Assembly: GCA_019114745.1 (NCBI GenBank)
Contig: DXEY01000162.1
Coordinates: 1-6,413, forward strand
Length of the DNA stretch: 6,413 bases
Direction: 5' to 3'
Origin: Candidatus Mediterraneibacter colneyensis
GTDB taxonomy: Bacteria > Bacillota > Clostridia > Lachnospirales > Lachnospiraceae
Shown here: one piece after another, positions 1 through 5,991 of the stretch
Layout of the letters: each line of letters starts with the position of its first letter
Numbering within the stretch: the first letter of the stretch is position 1
Position numbers and translations under genes: made by a program
Notes under the pieces: generated by a model
What the model saw: only the letters and a program-made list of their open reading frames with translations
Database searches by the model: none
What the model was told of the DNA's origin: nothing

Positions 1-131
1 CTGAACAGCGGTATAAACGGGTAGCGGTCAAAGTATTCCGCGAAGAACGGAAAACAGAAAAAGATGTTGGTATGAGAGGCATGTGTCTCTTTGTGACCAA
101 CGAGCAGCTGAAAAAAATGGAGCTTAATTAA
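1..131 (+). CDS. C-terminal end of an unrecognised protein (partial)
   Basis: Reading from base 3, an open frame runs 42 codons to a TAA stop at 129-131; the other two + frames stop almost at once (TAG at 22-24, TGA at 2-4). The tail is basic and charged (K/R/E rich) and contains the stretch GMRGMCLFVTNEQLKKMELN. I do not recognise the family. There is no visible membrane segment or metal motif in what remains. The stop lies only 17 bases before the ABC ATPase start, with no hairpin between them, so it is probably the preceding operon member. A regulator or an enzyme of the same pathway would be plausible from position alone, but the sequence here does not show which. Because the fragment is short, I keep confidence moderate. 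Confidence 0.55.
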   Translation, partial: EQRYKRVAVKVFREERKTEKDVGMRGMCLFVTNEQLKKMELN

Positions 132-148
132 GATGACAGGGAGGATAT

Positions 149-1645
149 ATGCAGAAGTATAAGATAAGTCTTCGTCATATTACCAAAAGTTTTCCCGGCG
201 TAAAAGCTCTGTCTGATATTAACTTTGATGTCAGGAAGGGTACGGTTCATGTCATCATGGGGGAAAACGGAGCGGGCAAATCCACGATGATGAAGATCAT
301 CAATGGAGTATATCATCCGGACAGTGGTGAGATCTTTATCGACGGCGAACAGGTCTCGATAAAGAGCCCCATGCAGGCGACAGAACACGGGATCGCGATG
401 ATCTACCAGGAACTTCATTTCGTTCCTGAATTTACGATCGAGCAGTATCTGTTTATGGGAAAAGAACCCCAGAAGATAAAGGGGATCGTCGACTGGAAAA
501 AACTGCACGGCGATGCGGTCAGGATTTTAAAAGAAGAGGGAGTAGACTACGACCCAAGGACAAAGATAAAAGATATTACCGTATCGGATCTTCAGATCCT
601 GGAGATCATCAAGGCGACAACTTCCGGGGCGGACATTATCATCATGGACGAGCCGACCTCGTCAATTTCCAATCAGGAAGTGGATCGTCTGTTTACCAAG
701 ATCCATGAATTGAAGGAAAAGGGAATCACGATACTGTATATCTCTCACAAACTGGATGAGATCTTCCGGATCGCCGATGATATTACAATCATCCGGGATG
801 GCGCGGTGATCGAGACAAGACCTGCCAGAGAATATGACAACGATACGATCATCACCAAAATGGTAGGGCGTCCTTTGGATAATGTATACCCGGAGATCCA
901 CACCTCACCGGGCAAAGAGTATTTCCGGGTCGAGGGGTTATCGGGAGATGGATTTGACAACGTTTCATTCCATGTTAAGAAAGGCGAGATCATAGGATTT
1001 GCCGGGCTTGTAGGAGCGGGAAGGACTGAAGTGATGCGTGCTGTCGTGGGACTCGATCCGATCCGGGAAGGCAAATTGTTTAAAGACGGAAAAGAAATCC
1101 AGAATAAAACAGTGCAGGGGGCAAAGAGCAACGGGATCGTGATGGTCTCCGAGGACAGACGCAGATACGGGATCATAGGTGTGAGGAGTATACGCGAAAA
1201 TATTATCCTGCCCAACCTGAAGCGGGCAAGCAGGGCAGGCATACTTGACCATAAAAAGGAAAAGCAGATTACGGCGGATTATTTTAAAAAACTGAATATT
1301 AAAGCTCCGGGTGACAGCACTCTTCTTCAGAATCTCAGCGGCGGAAACCAGCAGAAAGTCGTTCTGGCGAAATGGCTTCTGACAGAACCGGATGTGCTGA
1401 TCCTGGACGAACCGACGCGTGGGATCGACGTTGGAGCGAAATATGAGATCTACTGTCTGATCAGAGAGATGCTTGAAGAAGGAACAACGATAATCATGGT
1501 CTCCTCGGAACTGCCGGAACTGATCGGCATGTGCGACAGGATCTATGTGATGGCGGAGGGACGCGTGACAGGTGAAGTCTCAAAGCAGGAAATGACCCAG
1601 GAAGTGATCATGAAGTTAGCTACGGGAGGACAGAAAGATGAATAA
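149..1645 (+). CDS. CUT2-family sugar ABC transporter, double ATP-binding protein (RbsA/MglA/XylG-like)
   Basis: This 498-residue protein has two fused nucleotide-binding domains and would power monosaccharide import at the inner face of the membrane with the permease encoded next. First domain: Walker A GENGAGKST (38-46), Q-loop Q87, Walker B IIIMDEPTSS (163-172), switch histidine H200 in ISHKLDE. Its signature is degenerate, ITVSDLQILEI (143-153), where E. coli RbsA has LSIGDQQMVEI. Second domain: degenerate Walker A GLVGAGRTE (286-294, Arg for Lys), intact signature LSGGNQQKV (396-404), Walker B VLILDEPTRGIDVG (416-429), and SSEL (452-455) where the switch histidine would be. An altered second Walker A and a missing second H-loop histidine are normal for this family, as is the length of about 500. 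An AGGGAGG ribosome site at 138-144 supports the ATG. The last 8 bases overlap the permease gene, consistent with translational coupling. The transported sugar cannot be read from an ATPase. Confidence 0.96.
   Translation: MQKYKISLRHITKSFPGVKALSDINFDVRKGTVHVIMGENGAGKSTMMKIINGVYHPDSGEIFIDGEQVSIKSPMQATEHGIAMIYQELHFVPEFTIEQYLFMGKEPQKIKGIVDWKKLHGDAVRILKEEGVDYDPRTKIKDITVSDLQILEIIKATTSGADIIIMDEPTSSISNQEVDRLFTKIHELKEKGITILYISHKLDEIFRIADDITIIRDGAVIETRPAREYDNDTIITKMVGRPLDNVYPEIHTSPGKEYFRVEGLSGDGFDNVSFHVKKGEIIGFAGLVGAGRTEVMRAVVGLDPIREGKLFKDGKEIQNKTVQGAKSNGIVMVSEDRRRYGIIGVRSIRENIILPNLKRASRAGILDHKKEKQITADYFKKLNIKAPGDSTLLQNLSGGNQQKVVLAKWLLTEPDVLILDEPTRGIDVGAKYEIYCLIREMLEEGTTIIMVSSELPELIGMCDRIYVMAEGRVTGEVSKQEMTQEVIMKLATGGQKDE
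1624..1630 (+). promoter_or_regulatory. Ribosome binding site inside the ATPase gene for the permease
   Basis: GGGAGGA lies 7 bases before the ATG at 1638, within the last ATPase codons. This favours the start at 1638 over a second in-frame ATG at 1656, which has a purine run directly against it with no spacer. Confidence 0.7.
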
Positions 1646-2588
1646 GACGAAGGGAATGTCTTTTACTACTTTTTTCAATAAGTGGGGAATTTACATTATA
1701 TTGTTACTAATGATTATTATCAGTGCGATCGCAAGCCCGAATTTTCTGACGGTCAGCAATATTCTGAGCGTACTCAGACAGAGCACCCCGACGATCATAC
1801 TTGCCTTTGCGGCAATGTTCCTGATGATCTCGGGAAACATGGACCTGGGTGCGGGTGCCGGGCTGGCGTTTTCCGGTATTGCCGCTCTGGTCGCATATAC
1901 TTCTTCGGGAAGCCTTCTGGTGGGAATCCTGTTCGGATGTGTCTGCGGGATCATCATCGGGATCGTGAACGGTGTTATCACCGCATATCTGGCAGTGCCG
2001 TCTTTCATTGTGACACTTGCCACCGACATGATCATACGCGGACTGATCATGATCTATACCGGCGGACAGGCGATCACTGAGACAGATAACTTTTCGGTCA
2101 TCGGCCAGGGGTATGCGGGTCCGATCCCGATTCCGATCATTATCATGGTTGTTCTGCTGATCATATCGTGGTTCATATTGAGGAGTACGACGCTCGGCAG
2201 AAAGTTCTATGCGATCGGAGGAAATGCAGAGGCGGCAAAGGCGGCATGTATCAATGTGAAAGCTGCGATCGTGCAGTCCTATATGCTGGCAGGTGTCCTG
2301 ACAGCAATCTCAGGTATTGTGCTCATCTCCAGGCTGAACAGCGGTTCCCCTACTGCTGGCGACGGATATGCGCTGGATGCGATCGCATCGACCGTAATCG
2401 GCGGCTCAAGCCTGAACGGCGGTGTGGGAACTGCGACAGGCACCCTGGTGGGAGCGATCATCATGGGACTGATCAGCAATATCCTCAATCTGATGGGAAT
2501 ACAGTCCTATGTCCAGCAAGTGGTAAAAGGAGTCATTATTATATTAGCAGTTATACTGGATGTCCAGTCTAAGAAGAAAAAATCATAG
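1638..2588 (+). CDS. CUT2-family sugar ABC transporter permease (RbsC-like)
   Basis: A 316-residue, very hydrophobic integral membrane protein, the normal length for RbsC/XylH/MglC permeases (about 310-340). Hydrophobic segments are visible at roughly 17-33, 50-66, 72-88, 92-110, 112-141, 164-181, 213-231, 264-287 and 292-308, fitting an 8-10 helix fold. Family hallmarks: SGNMDLGAGAG (65-75, the family's SGGIDLSVG region), the cytoplasmic loop GRKFYAIGGNAEAAK (187-201) that contacts the ATPase, and the C-terminal Gly-rich GGSSLNGGVGTATGTLVGA (255-273). The protein ends in a positively charged SKKKKS tail, probably cytoplasmic. It overlaps the ATPase gene by 8 bases and is followed 21 bases later by the binding protein, giving the ATPase-permease-binding protein order. 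The family imports pentoses, hexoses or polyols; specificity comes mostly from the binding protein. Confidence 0.95.
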   Translation: MNKTKGMSFTTFFNKWGIYIILLLMIIISAIASPNFLTVSNILSVLRQSTPTIILAFAAMFLMISGNMDLGAGAGLAFSGIAALVAYTSSGSLLVGILFGCVCGIIIGIVNGVITAYLAVPSFIVTLATDMIIRGLIMIYTGGQAITETDNFSVIGQGYAGPIPIPIIIMVVLLIISWFILRSTTLGRKFYAIGGNAEAAKAACINVKAAIVQSYMLAGVLTAISGIVLISRLNSGSPTAGDGYALDAIASTVIGGSSLNGGVGTATGTLVGAIIMGLISNILNLMGIQSYVQQVVKGVIIILAVILDVQSKKKKS

Positions 2589-2609
2589 ATTTGTGAAAGG
2601 AGAACGGTT

Positions 2610-3593
2610 ATGAAAAAATTTTTATGTGTCTTATTGTCAGCGCTTATGTGTGTCGGGTTACTTGCAGGCTGCGGATCCGGGGAAGAATCGTCCGGTGACG
2701 GAGGATCATCCGGAAAACTGGTGTATATCGCGCAGGATATGAACGACTCATTCGCCTCCTGGCTTGCCAACAGTGTGGAGAGCCTGGGAACGGAGAGGGG
2801 GTACGATGTGACCGTTATGGACTGTCAGGCTGACGGGGCAAAATGTGTGGAAATGCTGGAAAATGCCAGGAATATGTCTCCTGACGCGATCATCCTGCAG
2901 CCGATGGCAGACGCCCAGGTGCTCAACACGATCGAGGGAATCCGGGACGACGGCATTGAGCTGGTGGTGGTAAACCTGCCTCTGCCGGAAGATCCGGATG
3001 CAGTTCCGACCGTTGTCTGTGACGACTATACACTTGGGTATGAGATCGCCCAGGAAGCTGCTGAGAACCTCCCTGAAAATGCAAACATCGTGATCCTGAA
3101 CGGTATTCCGGGAATGTCTGTTACTACAGAGAGACGGAGAGGTTTCCAGGAAGGTCTTCTGGATGCGCGGTCAGACGTTACTCTTCTCGCGGAACTTGAC
3201 GCCAGCTTCAACAAAGATGAGGCAATGGACGCGATGGATGACTGGCTCCAGAAGTTTGACGACATCGACGGCGTGATCTGTGCATCTGACGGAATGGCAC
3301 TTGGAGCGATCGAGTCCTATAAGTCCAATAATAAAGATTACAGCAATGTACAGTTCTACGGCATAGACGGTCTGGCAGAGGGATGTCTGTCAATCCAGTC
3401 CGGTGAGCTGACAGCTACCGTTCTCCAGGACGCCCAGACAATGGCAGATGAAGCCCTGAATATGGTAGAGGGACTTCTGGATGGAAGTATTACGGACAAT
3501 CAGACGGTAGATATTGATGCTAAGATCGTAAACTCCGATAATGTAGAAGAGATCATCGAAATGCACAGAGAAAATGGCCTGATCGAGGAGTGA
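2610..3593 (+). CDS. Sugar ABC transporter substrate-binding lipoprotein (RbsB-like, periplasmic binding protein family 4)
   Basis: A 327-residue extracytoplasmic binding protein that would deliver a sugar to the permease. The N-terminus is a lipoprotein signal: MKK, a hydrophobic core at 4-18, and lipobox LAGC with the lipidated Cys at 21, then a flexible Gly/Ser/Glu linker (22-35). The binding domain starts at KLVYIAQDMNDSFASWL (36-52). Conserved family blocks are ILQPMA (95-100), TERRRGFQEGL (173-183), ASDGMALGA (225-233), FYGIDGLAEG (249-258) and GELTATVLQDAQ (265-276). Aligned from memory to E. coli RbsB, N45, F48, R175, D253 and Q273 match ribose-contacting residues, whereas Q97, N122, L123 and S226 replace N64, D89, R90 and N190, so ribose is doubtful. 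The start is set by AAAGGAGA at 2596-2603. The gene sits between permease and kinase with no terminator on either side, so extra expression of it is not explained by a visible hairpin. Confidence 0.95.
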   Translation: MKKFLCVLLSALMCVGLLAGCGSGEESSGDGGSSGKLVYIAQDMNDSFASWLANSVESLGTERGYDVTVMDCQADGAKCVEMLENARNMSPDAIILQPMADAQVLNTIEGIRDDGIELVVVNLPLPEDPDAVPTVVCDDYTLGYEIAQEAAENLPENANIVILNGIPGMSVTTERRRGFQEGLLDARSDVTLLAELDASFNKDEAMDAMDDWLQKFDDIDGVICASDGMALGAIESYKSNNKDYSNVQFYGIDGLAEGCLSIQSGELTATVLQDAQTMADEALNMVEGLLDGSITDNQTVDIDAKIVNSDNVEEIIEMHRENGLIEE

Positions 3594-3631
3594 GACGGAC
3601 AGGCAGCAGGATATGATTTGCGGAGGTGTAA

Positions 3632-4579
3632 ATGAGCAAGACAGAAGTATTATGCATCGGACTTTCCTGTGTCGATGTATTGATCAAAAACACAGACCTT
3701 ACAACTCCTTTTACCGGCGAGGCAAAGGCGGCAGAACATGTCAGCCTGGGCATTGGCGGGGATGCGGCGAATGAAGCGGTAACTTTGTCAAAGCTTGGAC
3801 ATTCTGTCCGGCTGATGACGGGGCTGGGCGGGGACGATACCGGGAGATACATCATGGGCTGTCTGGAAAACAGCGGCGTTAGCTGCTCGGGTTCCAGTAT
3901 CGTTCCCGACGGGGACTCCCCTGTCAACGTCATTGTGATCCAGAAAAACGGAGACCGGAATTTTATTAATTCCGGTACTCCGAAAGCCGCGGATTTTGAA
4001 CCCAGTGTCTCAGAGATCCGGGACGTGGAAGTGGTATCTTTTGCCAGCCTTTTTATGCCGCCTTTTACGACATGTGAACATCTGCTGGATGCGGCAAAAA
4101 GGGCGAAAGAGATTGGCGCTGCCACCTGCCTTGACGTGATCGTCGGCGTGGATGCGAGACTCGAAGATTACCGCGAGGCGCTCGGTTATATTGATTATGT
4201 GTTCCCCAATGAAGAGGAGGCGGCAGCGCTGACCGGAAAAAAGGATCTGTATGGCATGGCAGGGGTATTTCTGGATTACGGGATTGGGAACGTGATCATA
4301 AAGACCGGGAAAGACGGATGCTATGTAAGGAACCGGGAAGGGGACTTCCGCGTTCCGGGCTATCAAGTCCCTCATGTCACAGATACTACGGGCGCAGGAG
4401 ACAATTTTGCAGCAGGCTTTATCTCAGGGCTGCTGCAGGGTAAGAACCTGAGGGAGTGCTGCAGATATGCCTGCGGTGTTGCTGGAGTGGCGATCCAGTA
4501 TCAGGGTGCCTGTACCGGAGTGCGCAGCAGGGAGCAGGTCGAAGACGAGATAAAGAAGATGGAGGCAGGAAAAGATTGA
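3632..4579 (+). CDS. PfkB/ribokinase-superfamily carbohydrate kinase
   Basis: A 315-residue cytoplasmic kinase that should transfer the ATP gamma-phosphate to a sugar or related alcohol. N-terminal LCIGLSCVDVLI (7-18) carries the usual substrate-contact Asp (D15). PfkB signature 1 is GIGGDAANEA (40-49), followed by the conserved GLGGDDTGR (64-72). FPNEEEA (191-197) is the family's Asn-Glu metal/phosphate motif, and signature 2 is DTTGAGDNFAAGF (251-263) with catalytic base D257 and the GAGD anion hole. Length is typical (300-330). Ribokinases usually read GGKGANQA at signature 1; GGDAAN occurs in other sugar-kinase branches (keto-deoxygluconate, fructose and unassigned kinases), so I do not call it RbsK. 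The protein has 11 cysteines, with a cluster at C276, C277 and C281 and C294 beyond. GGAGGTG at 3622-3628 is the ribosome site. The stop codon overlaps the start of the next gene by 4 bases, suggesting coupled synthesis. Confidence 0.93.
   Translation: MSKTEVLCIGLSCVDVLIKNTDLTTPFTGEAKAAEHVSLGIGGDAANEAVTLSKLGHSVRLMTGLGGDDTGRYIMGCLENSGVSCSGSSIVPDGDSPVNVIVIQKNGDRNFINSGTPKAADFEPSVSEIRDVEVVSFASLFMPPFTTCEHLLDAAKRAKEIGAATCLDVIVGVDARLEDYREALGYIDYVFPNEEEAAALTGKKDLYGMAGVFLDYGIGNVIIKTGKDGCYVRNREGDFRVPGYQVPHVTDTTGAGDNFAAGFISGLLQGKNLRECCRYACGVAGVAIQYQGACTGVRSREQVEDEIKKMEAGKD
4567..4570 (+). promoter_or_regulatory. Ribosome binding site deciding a TTG start
   Basis: AGGA at 4567-4570, preceded by GGAGG at 4561-4565, lies 5 bases before the TTG at 4576. 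The site is within the final kinase codons and supports the non-ATG start of the RbsD-like gene. Confidence 0.6.
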
Positions 4580-5004
4580 AGAAGAGTGGAATTATCAACA
4601 GGAAGCTGATGGGCGCCCTGGCAGGGCTGGGACATACGGACAGTATCGTGATCACGGATGCCGGTCTTCCGATCCCGCGGGAGTGCGAGGTGGTCGATCT
4701 TGCTCTTGTAAACGGGATACCGGGATTTTCAGATACGGTTAAAGCGGTGCTCAATGAGATCATAGTCGAGGAAGCCGTGATCTTCCAGCCGATGCAGGAG
4801 GCAAATCCCCGGGTGTATCAGGAACTGGAGCAGATGATGCCGAAACAGAAGAAAAGGCTTCTGGGCGGCGGGGAATTTATCGAAGAGGTGAGAAAAGCTA
4901 AGATTGTCGTCAGGACGGCAGAATTTTCTCCCTGCTGCAACCTGATCCTGTATTCGGCGTCAGGAGTAAAAGAGATGTGTGAACCGTTGGATGTATCATT
5001 TTGA
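4576..5004 (+). CDS. RbsD/FucU-family sugar pyranase/mutarotase-like protein with altered pocket, TTG start
   Basis: Starting at TTG 4576, the product is 142 residues and begins MKKSGIINRK, matching RbsD from its first residue (E. coli RbsD is 139). The in-frame ATG at 4456 would add 40 unrelated residues encoded inside the kinase gene. RbsD proteins convert ribose between beta-pyranose and furanose forms for the kinase, and FucU does the same kind of job for fucose. Family blocks are LGHTDSIVITDAGLPIP (18-34), DLALVNGIPGF (41-51) and VVRTAEFSPCCNLIL (111-125). In a gapless alignment to my recollection of B. subtilis RbsD, H20, D28 and N122 are kept, but H98, K102 and Y120 are replaced by G98, I102 and C120. 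The C-terminus runs about 11 residues beyond the usual end. Overlap with the kinase stop (TTGA, 4 bases) ties the two functionally. It could be a divergent mutarotase for another sugar or a binding/regulatory protein without ordinary catalysis. Confidence 0.9.
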   Translation: MKKSGIINRKLMGALAGLGHTDSIVITDAGLPIPRECEVVDLALVNGIPGFSDTVKAVLNEIIVEEAVIFQPMQEANPRVYQELEQMMPKQKKRLLGGGEFIEEVRKAKIVVRTAEFSPCCNLILYSASGVKEMCEPLDVSF

Positions 5005-5005
5005 T

Positions 5006-5010
5006 GGAGG
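5006..5010 (+). promoter_or_regulatory. Ribosome binding site deciding the reductase start
   Basis: GGAGG at 5006-5010 directly abuts an ATG at 5011 (no spacer) but stands 6 bases before the ATG at 5017. Normal spacing therefore selects 5017, which also gives the usual family N-terminus MRYAELGKTG. Confidence 0.75.
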
Positions 5011-5016
5011 ATGCTT

Positions 5017-5964
5017 ATGAGATATGCAGAATTGGGAAAGACAGGAGTAAAAGTATCGCAGGCAACGATCGGCACCTGGGCGATCGGAGGAGCCGGATGG
5101 GGCGACGTAAATAAAGAGGATTCTGTCCGTGCGATCCAGACGATGATCGACAGGGGTGTAAATATCATTGACACCGCTCCGTTTTACGGATGCGGGGAAT
5201 CGGAAAAACTGATCGGCGAGGTGATCAGAGGGCAGCGGGATAAGGTGCTTCTTGTCTCAAAGGCAGGAACAGGCTGGGACGAAAACGGCGCCCCGATCAA
5301 GCGGTCAGATTATCAGTCTATCATTCAGGACTGTGAGGACTCCCTGAGGCGGCTGGGGACGGATCATCTGGATTTCTATCTGATCCACTGGCCGGATCAG
5401 GTGACGCCTATGGAAGAAATGATGCGGGCGATGGACCGCCTGAAAAAGGAAGGGAAGATCCGGTTTATCGGTGCGTCGAACTTCAGCAAAGAAGAAGTGC
5501 TCGAAGCGCAGAAGTATACCGAGTTTGATATTCTGCAGCAGCCGTATTCGATGGTGGCGCAGGAGTTCCGTCCGCTGCTGGAATGGGCGCATGAACAGCG
5601 GATCGGAACTATGTCCTACGGCTCTCTGGGCGCCGGGATCCTGACGGGAAGTATCCGTGAAATGCCGAAATTCTCAGAGGACGACATGAGGCTGAACTTT
5701 TACGATTACTTTAAAGAGCCAAAGTTCTCTAAAGTGATGGAGCTGGTCGGAAGGCTGGACGCTTACGCTGAAAAGTACAACGCTCCGGTAGCGCAGGTGA
5801 CGATCAACTGGAATACCCAGAGCGGATTCCTCGATACGATCCTTATGGGCGTGAGAAATGAAAAGGAAGCGGAAGAAAACTGCGCCGCATTTGAATGGAG
5901 CATGGATCAGGAAGATGTGGATTCTATTAGTAAGGACATCAAAGAGATTCTGGGAGAAAAGTAA
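5017..5964 (+). CDS. Aldo/keto reductase (NADPH-dependent oxidoreductase, IolS-like branch)
   Basis: A 315-residue (beta/alpha)8-barrel oxidoreductase that would reduce a sugar or ketone carbonyl, or run in reverse, with NADP(H). It starts with the family's RYAELGKTGVKVS (2-14). The catalytic tetrad is visible: D52 and Y57 in NIIDTAPFYGCGESE (49-63), K82 in VSKAG (80-84) and H124 in YLIHWPD (121-127). Further conserved blocks are IRFIGASNFS (148-157), ILQQPYSM (172-179), the Tyr/Gly cofactor loop MSYGSLGAGILTG (199-211) and the C-terminal cofactor segment MGVRNEKEAEEN (277-288). Length is typical. The style resembles B. subtilis IolS and related reductases, whose substrates are often unknown; some relatives are sugar 1-dehydrogenases. 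It lies 12 bases after the RbsD-like gene and 27 bases before a polyol dehydrogenase, so an aldose/polyol or aldose/lactone step in the same pathway is the natural reading, though that is inference. Confidence 0.93.
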   Translation: MRYAELGKTGVKVSQATIGTWAIGGAGWGDVNKEDSVRAIQTMIDRGVNIIDTAPFYGCGESEKLIGEVIRGQRDKVLLVSKAGTGWDENGAPIKRSDYQSIIQDCEDSLRRLGTDHLDFYLIHWPDQVTPMEEMMRAMDRLKKEGKIRFIGASNFSKEEVLEAQKYTEFDILQQPYSMVAQEFRPLLEWAHEQRIGTMSYGSLGAGILTGSIREMPKFSEDDMRLNFYDYFKEPKFSKVMELVGRLDAYAEKYNAPVAQVTINWNTQSGFLDTILMGVRNEKEAEENCAAFEWSMDQEDVDSISKDIKEILGEK

Positions 5965-5991
5965 AAGCAGTTGTTGAAAGAGGGATAGAAG

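Noticed and set aside
128..1252. Minus-strand open frames opposite the ATPase (128-508, 662-901, 745-1242, 965-1252)
   Set aside because: They lie opposite a clear ATPase with all its motifs, show no family motif or ribosome site, and overlap each other; they are shadows of codon bias.
1..2345. A 12-base direct repeat, CTGAACAGCGGT, at 1-12 and 2334-2345
   Set aside because: Both copies sit in coding sequence, in unrelated proteins, with no flanking mobile-element structure; coincidence is enough.
1682..2572. Plus-strand alternative frames 1682-2080 and 2168-2572 inside the permease
   Set aside because: They translate to Cys/His/Arg-rich, low-order sequence in a frame shifted from a convincing membrane permease; no start signals and no family resemblance.
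3594..3631. Possible terminator or attenuator between binding protein and kinase
   Set aside because: The 38-base gap has no inverted repeat of useful length and no T run; it holds only the kinase ribosome site.
3553..4763. Minus-strand frames opposite the kinase and RbsD-like genes, including 190 residues at 3553-4125
   Set aside because: Composition mirrors the + strand kinase read backwards and there are no motifs; long antisense frames are expected at this GC and codon use.
149..5004. Calling the whole cluster a standard ribose (rbs) operon
   Set aside because: Gene families match in part, but the kinase signature, the binding-protein pocket, the altered RbsD residues and the two added oxidoreductases do not fit plain ribose uptake.
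5011..5016. ATG at 5011 as the reductase start
   Set aside because: GGAGG abuts it with no spacer, whereas ATG 5017 has a 6-base spacer and gives the family's usual N-terminus.
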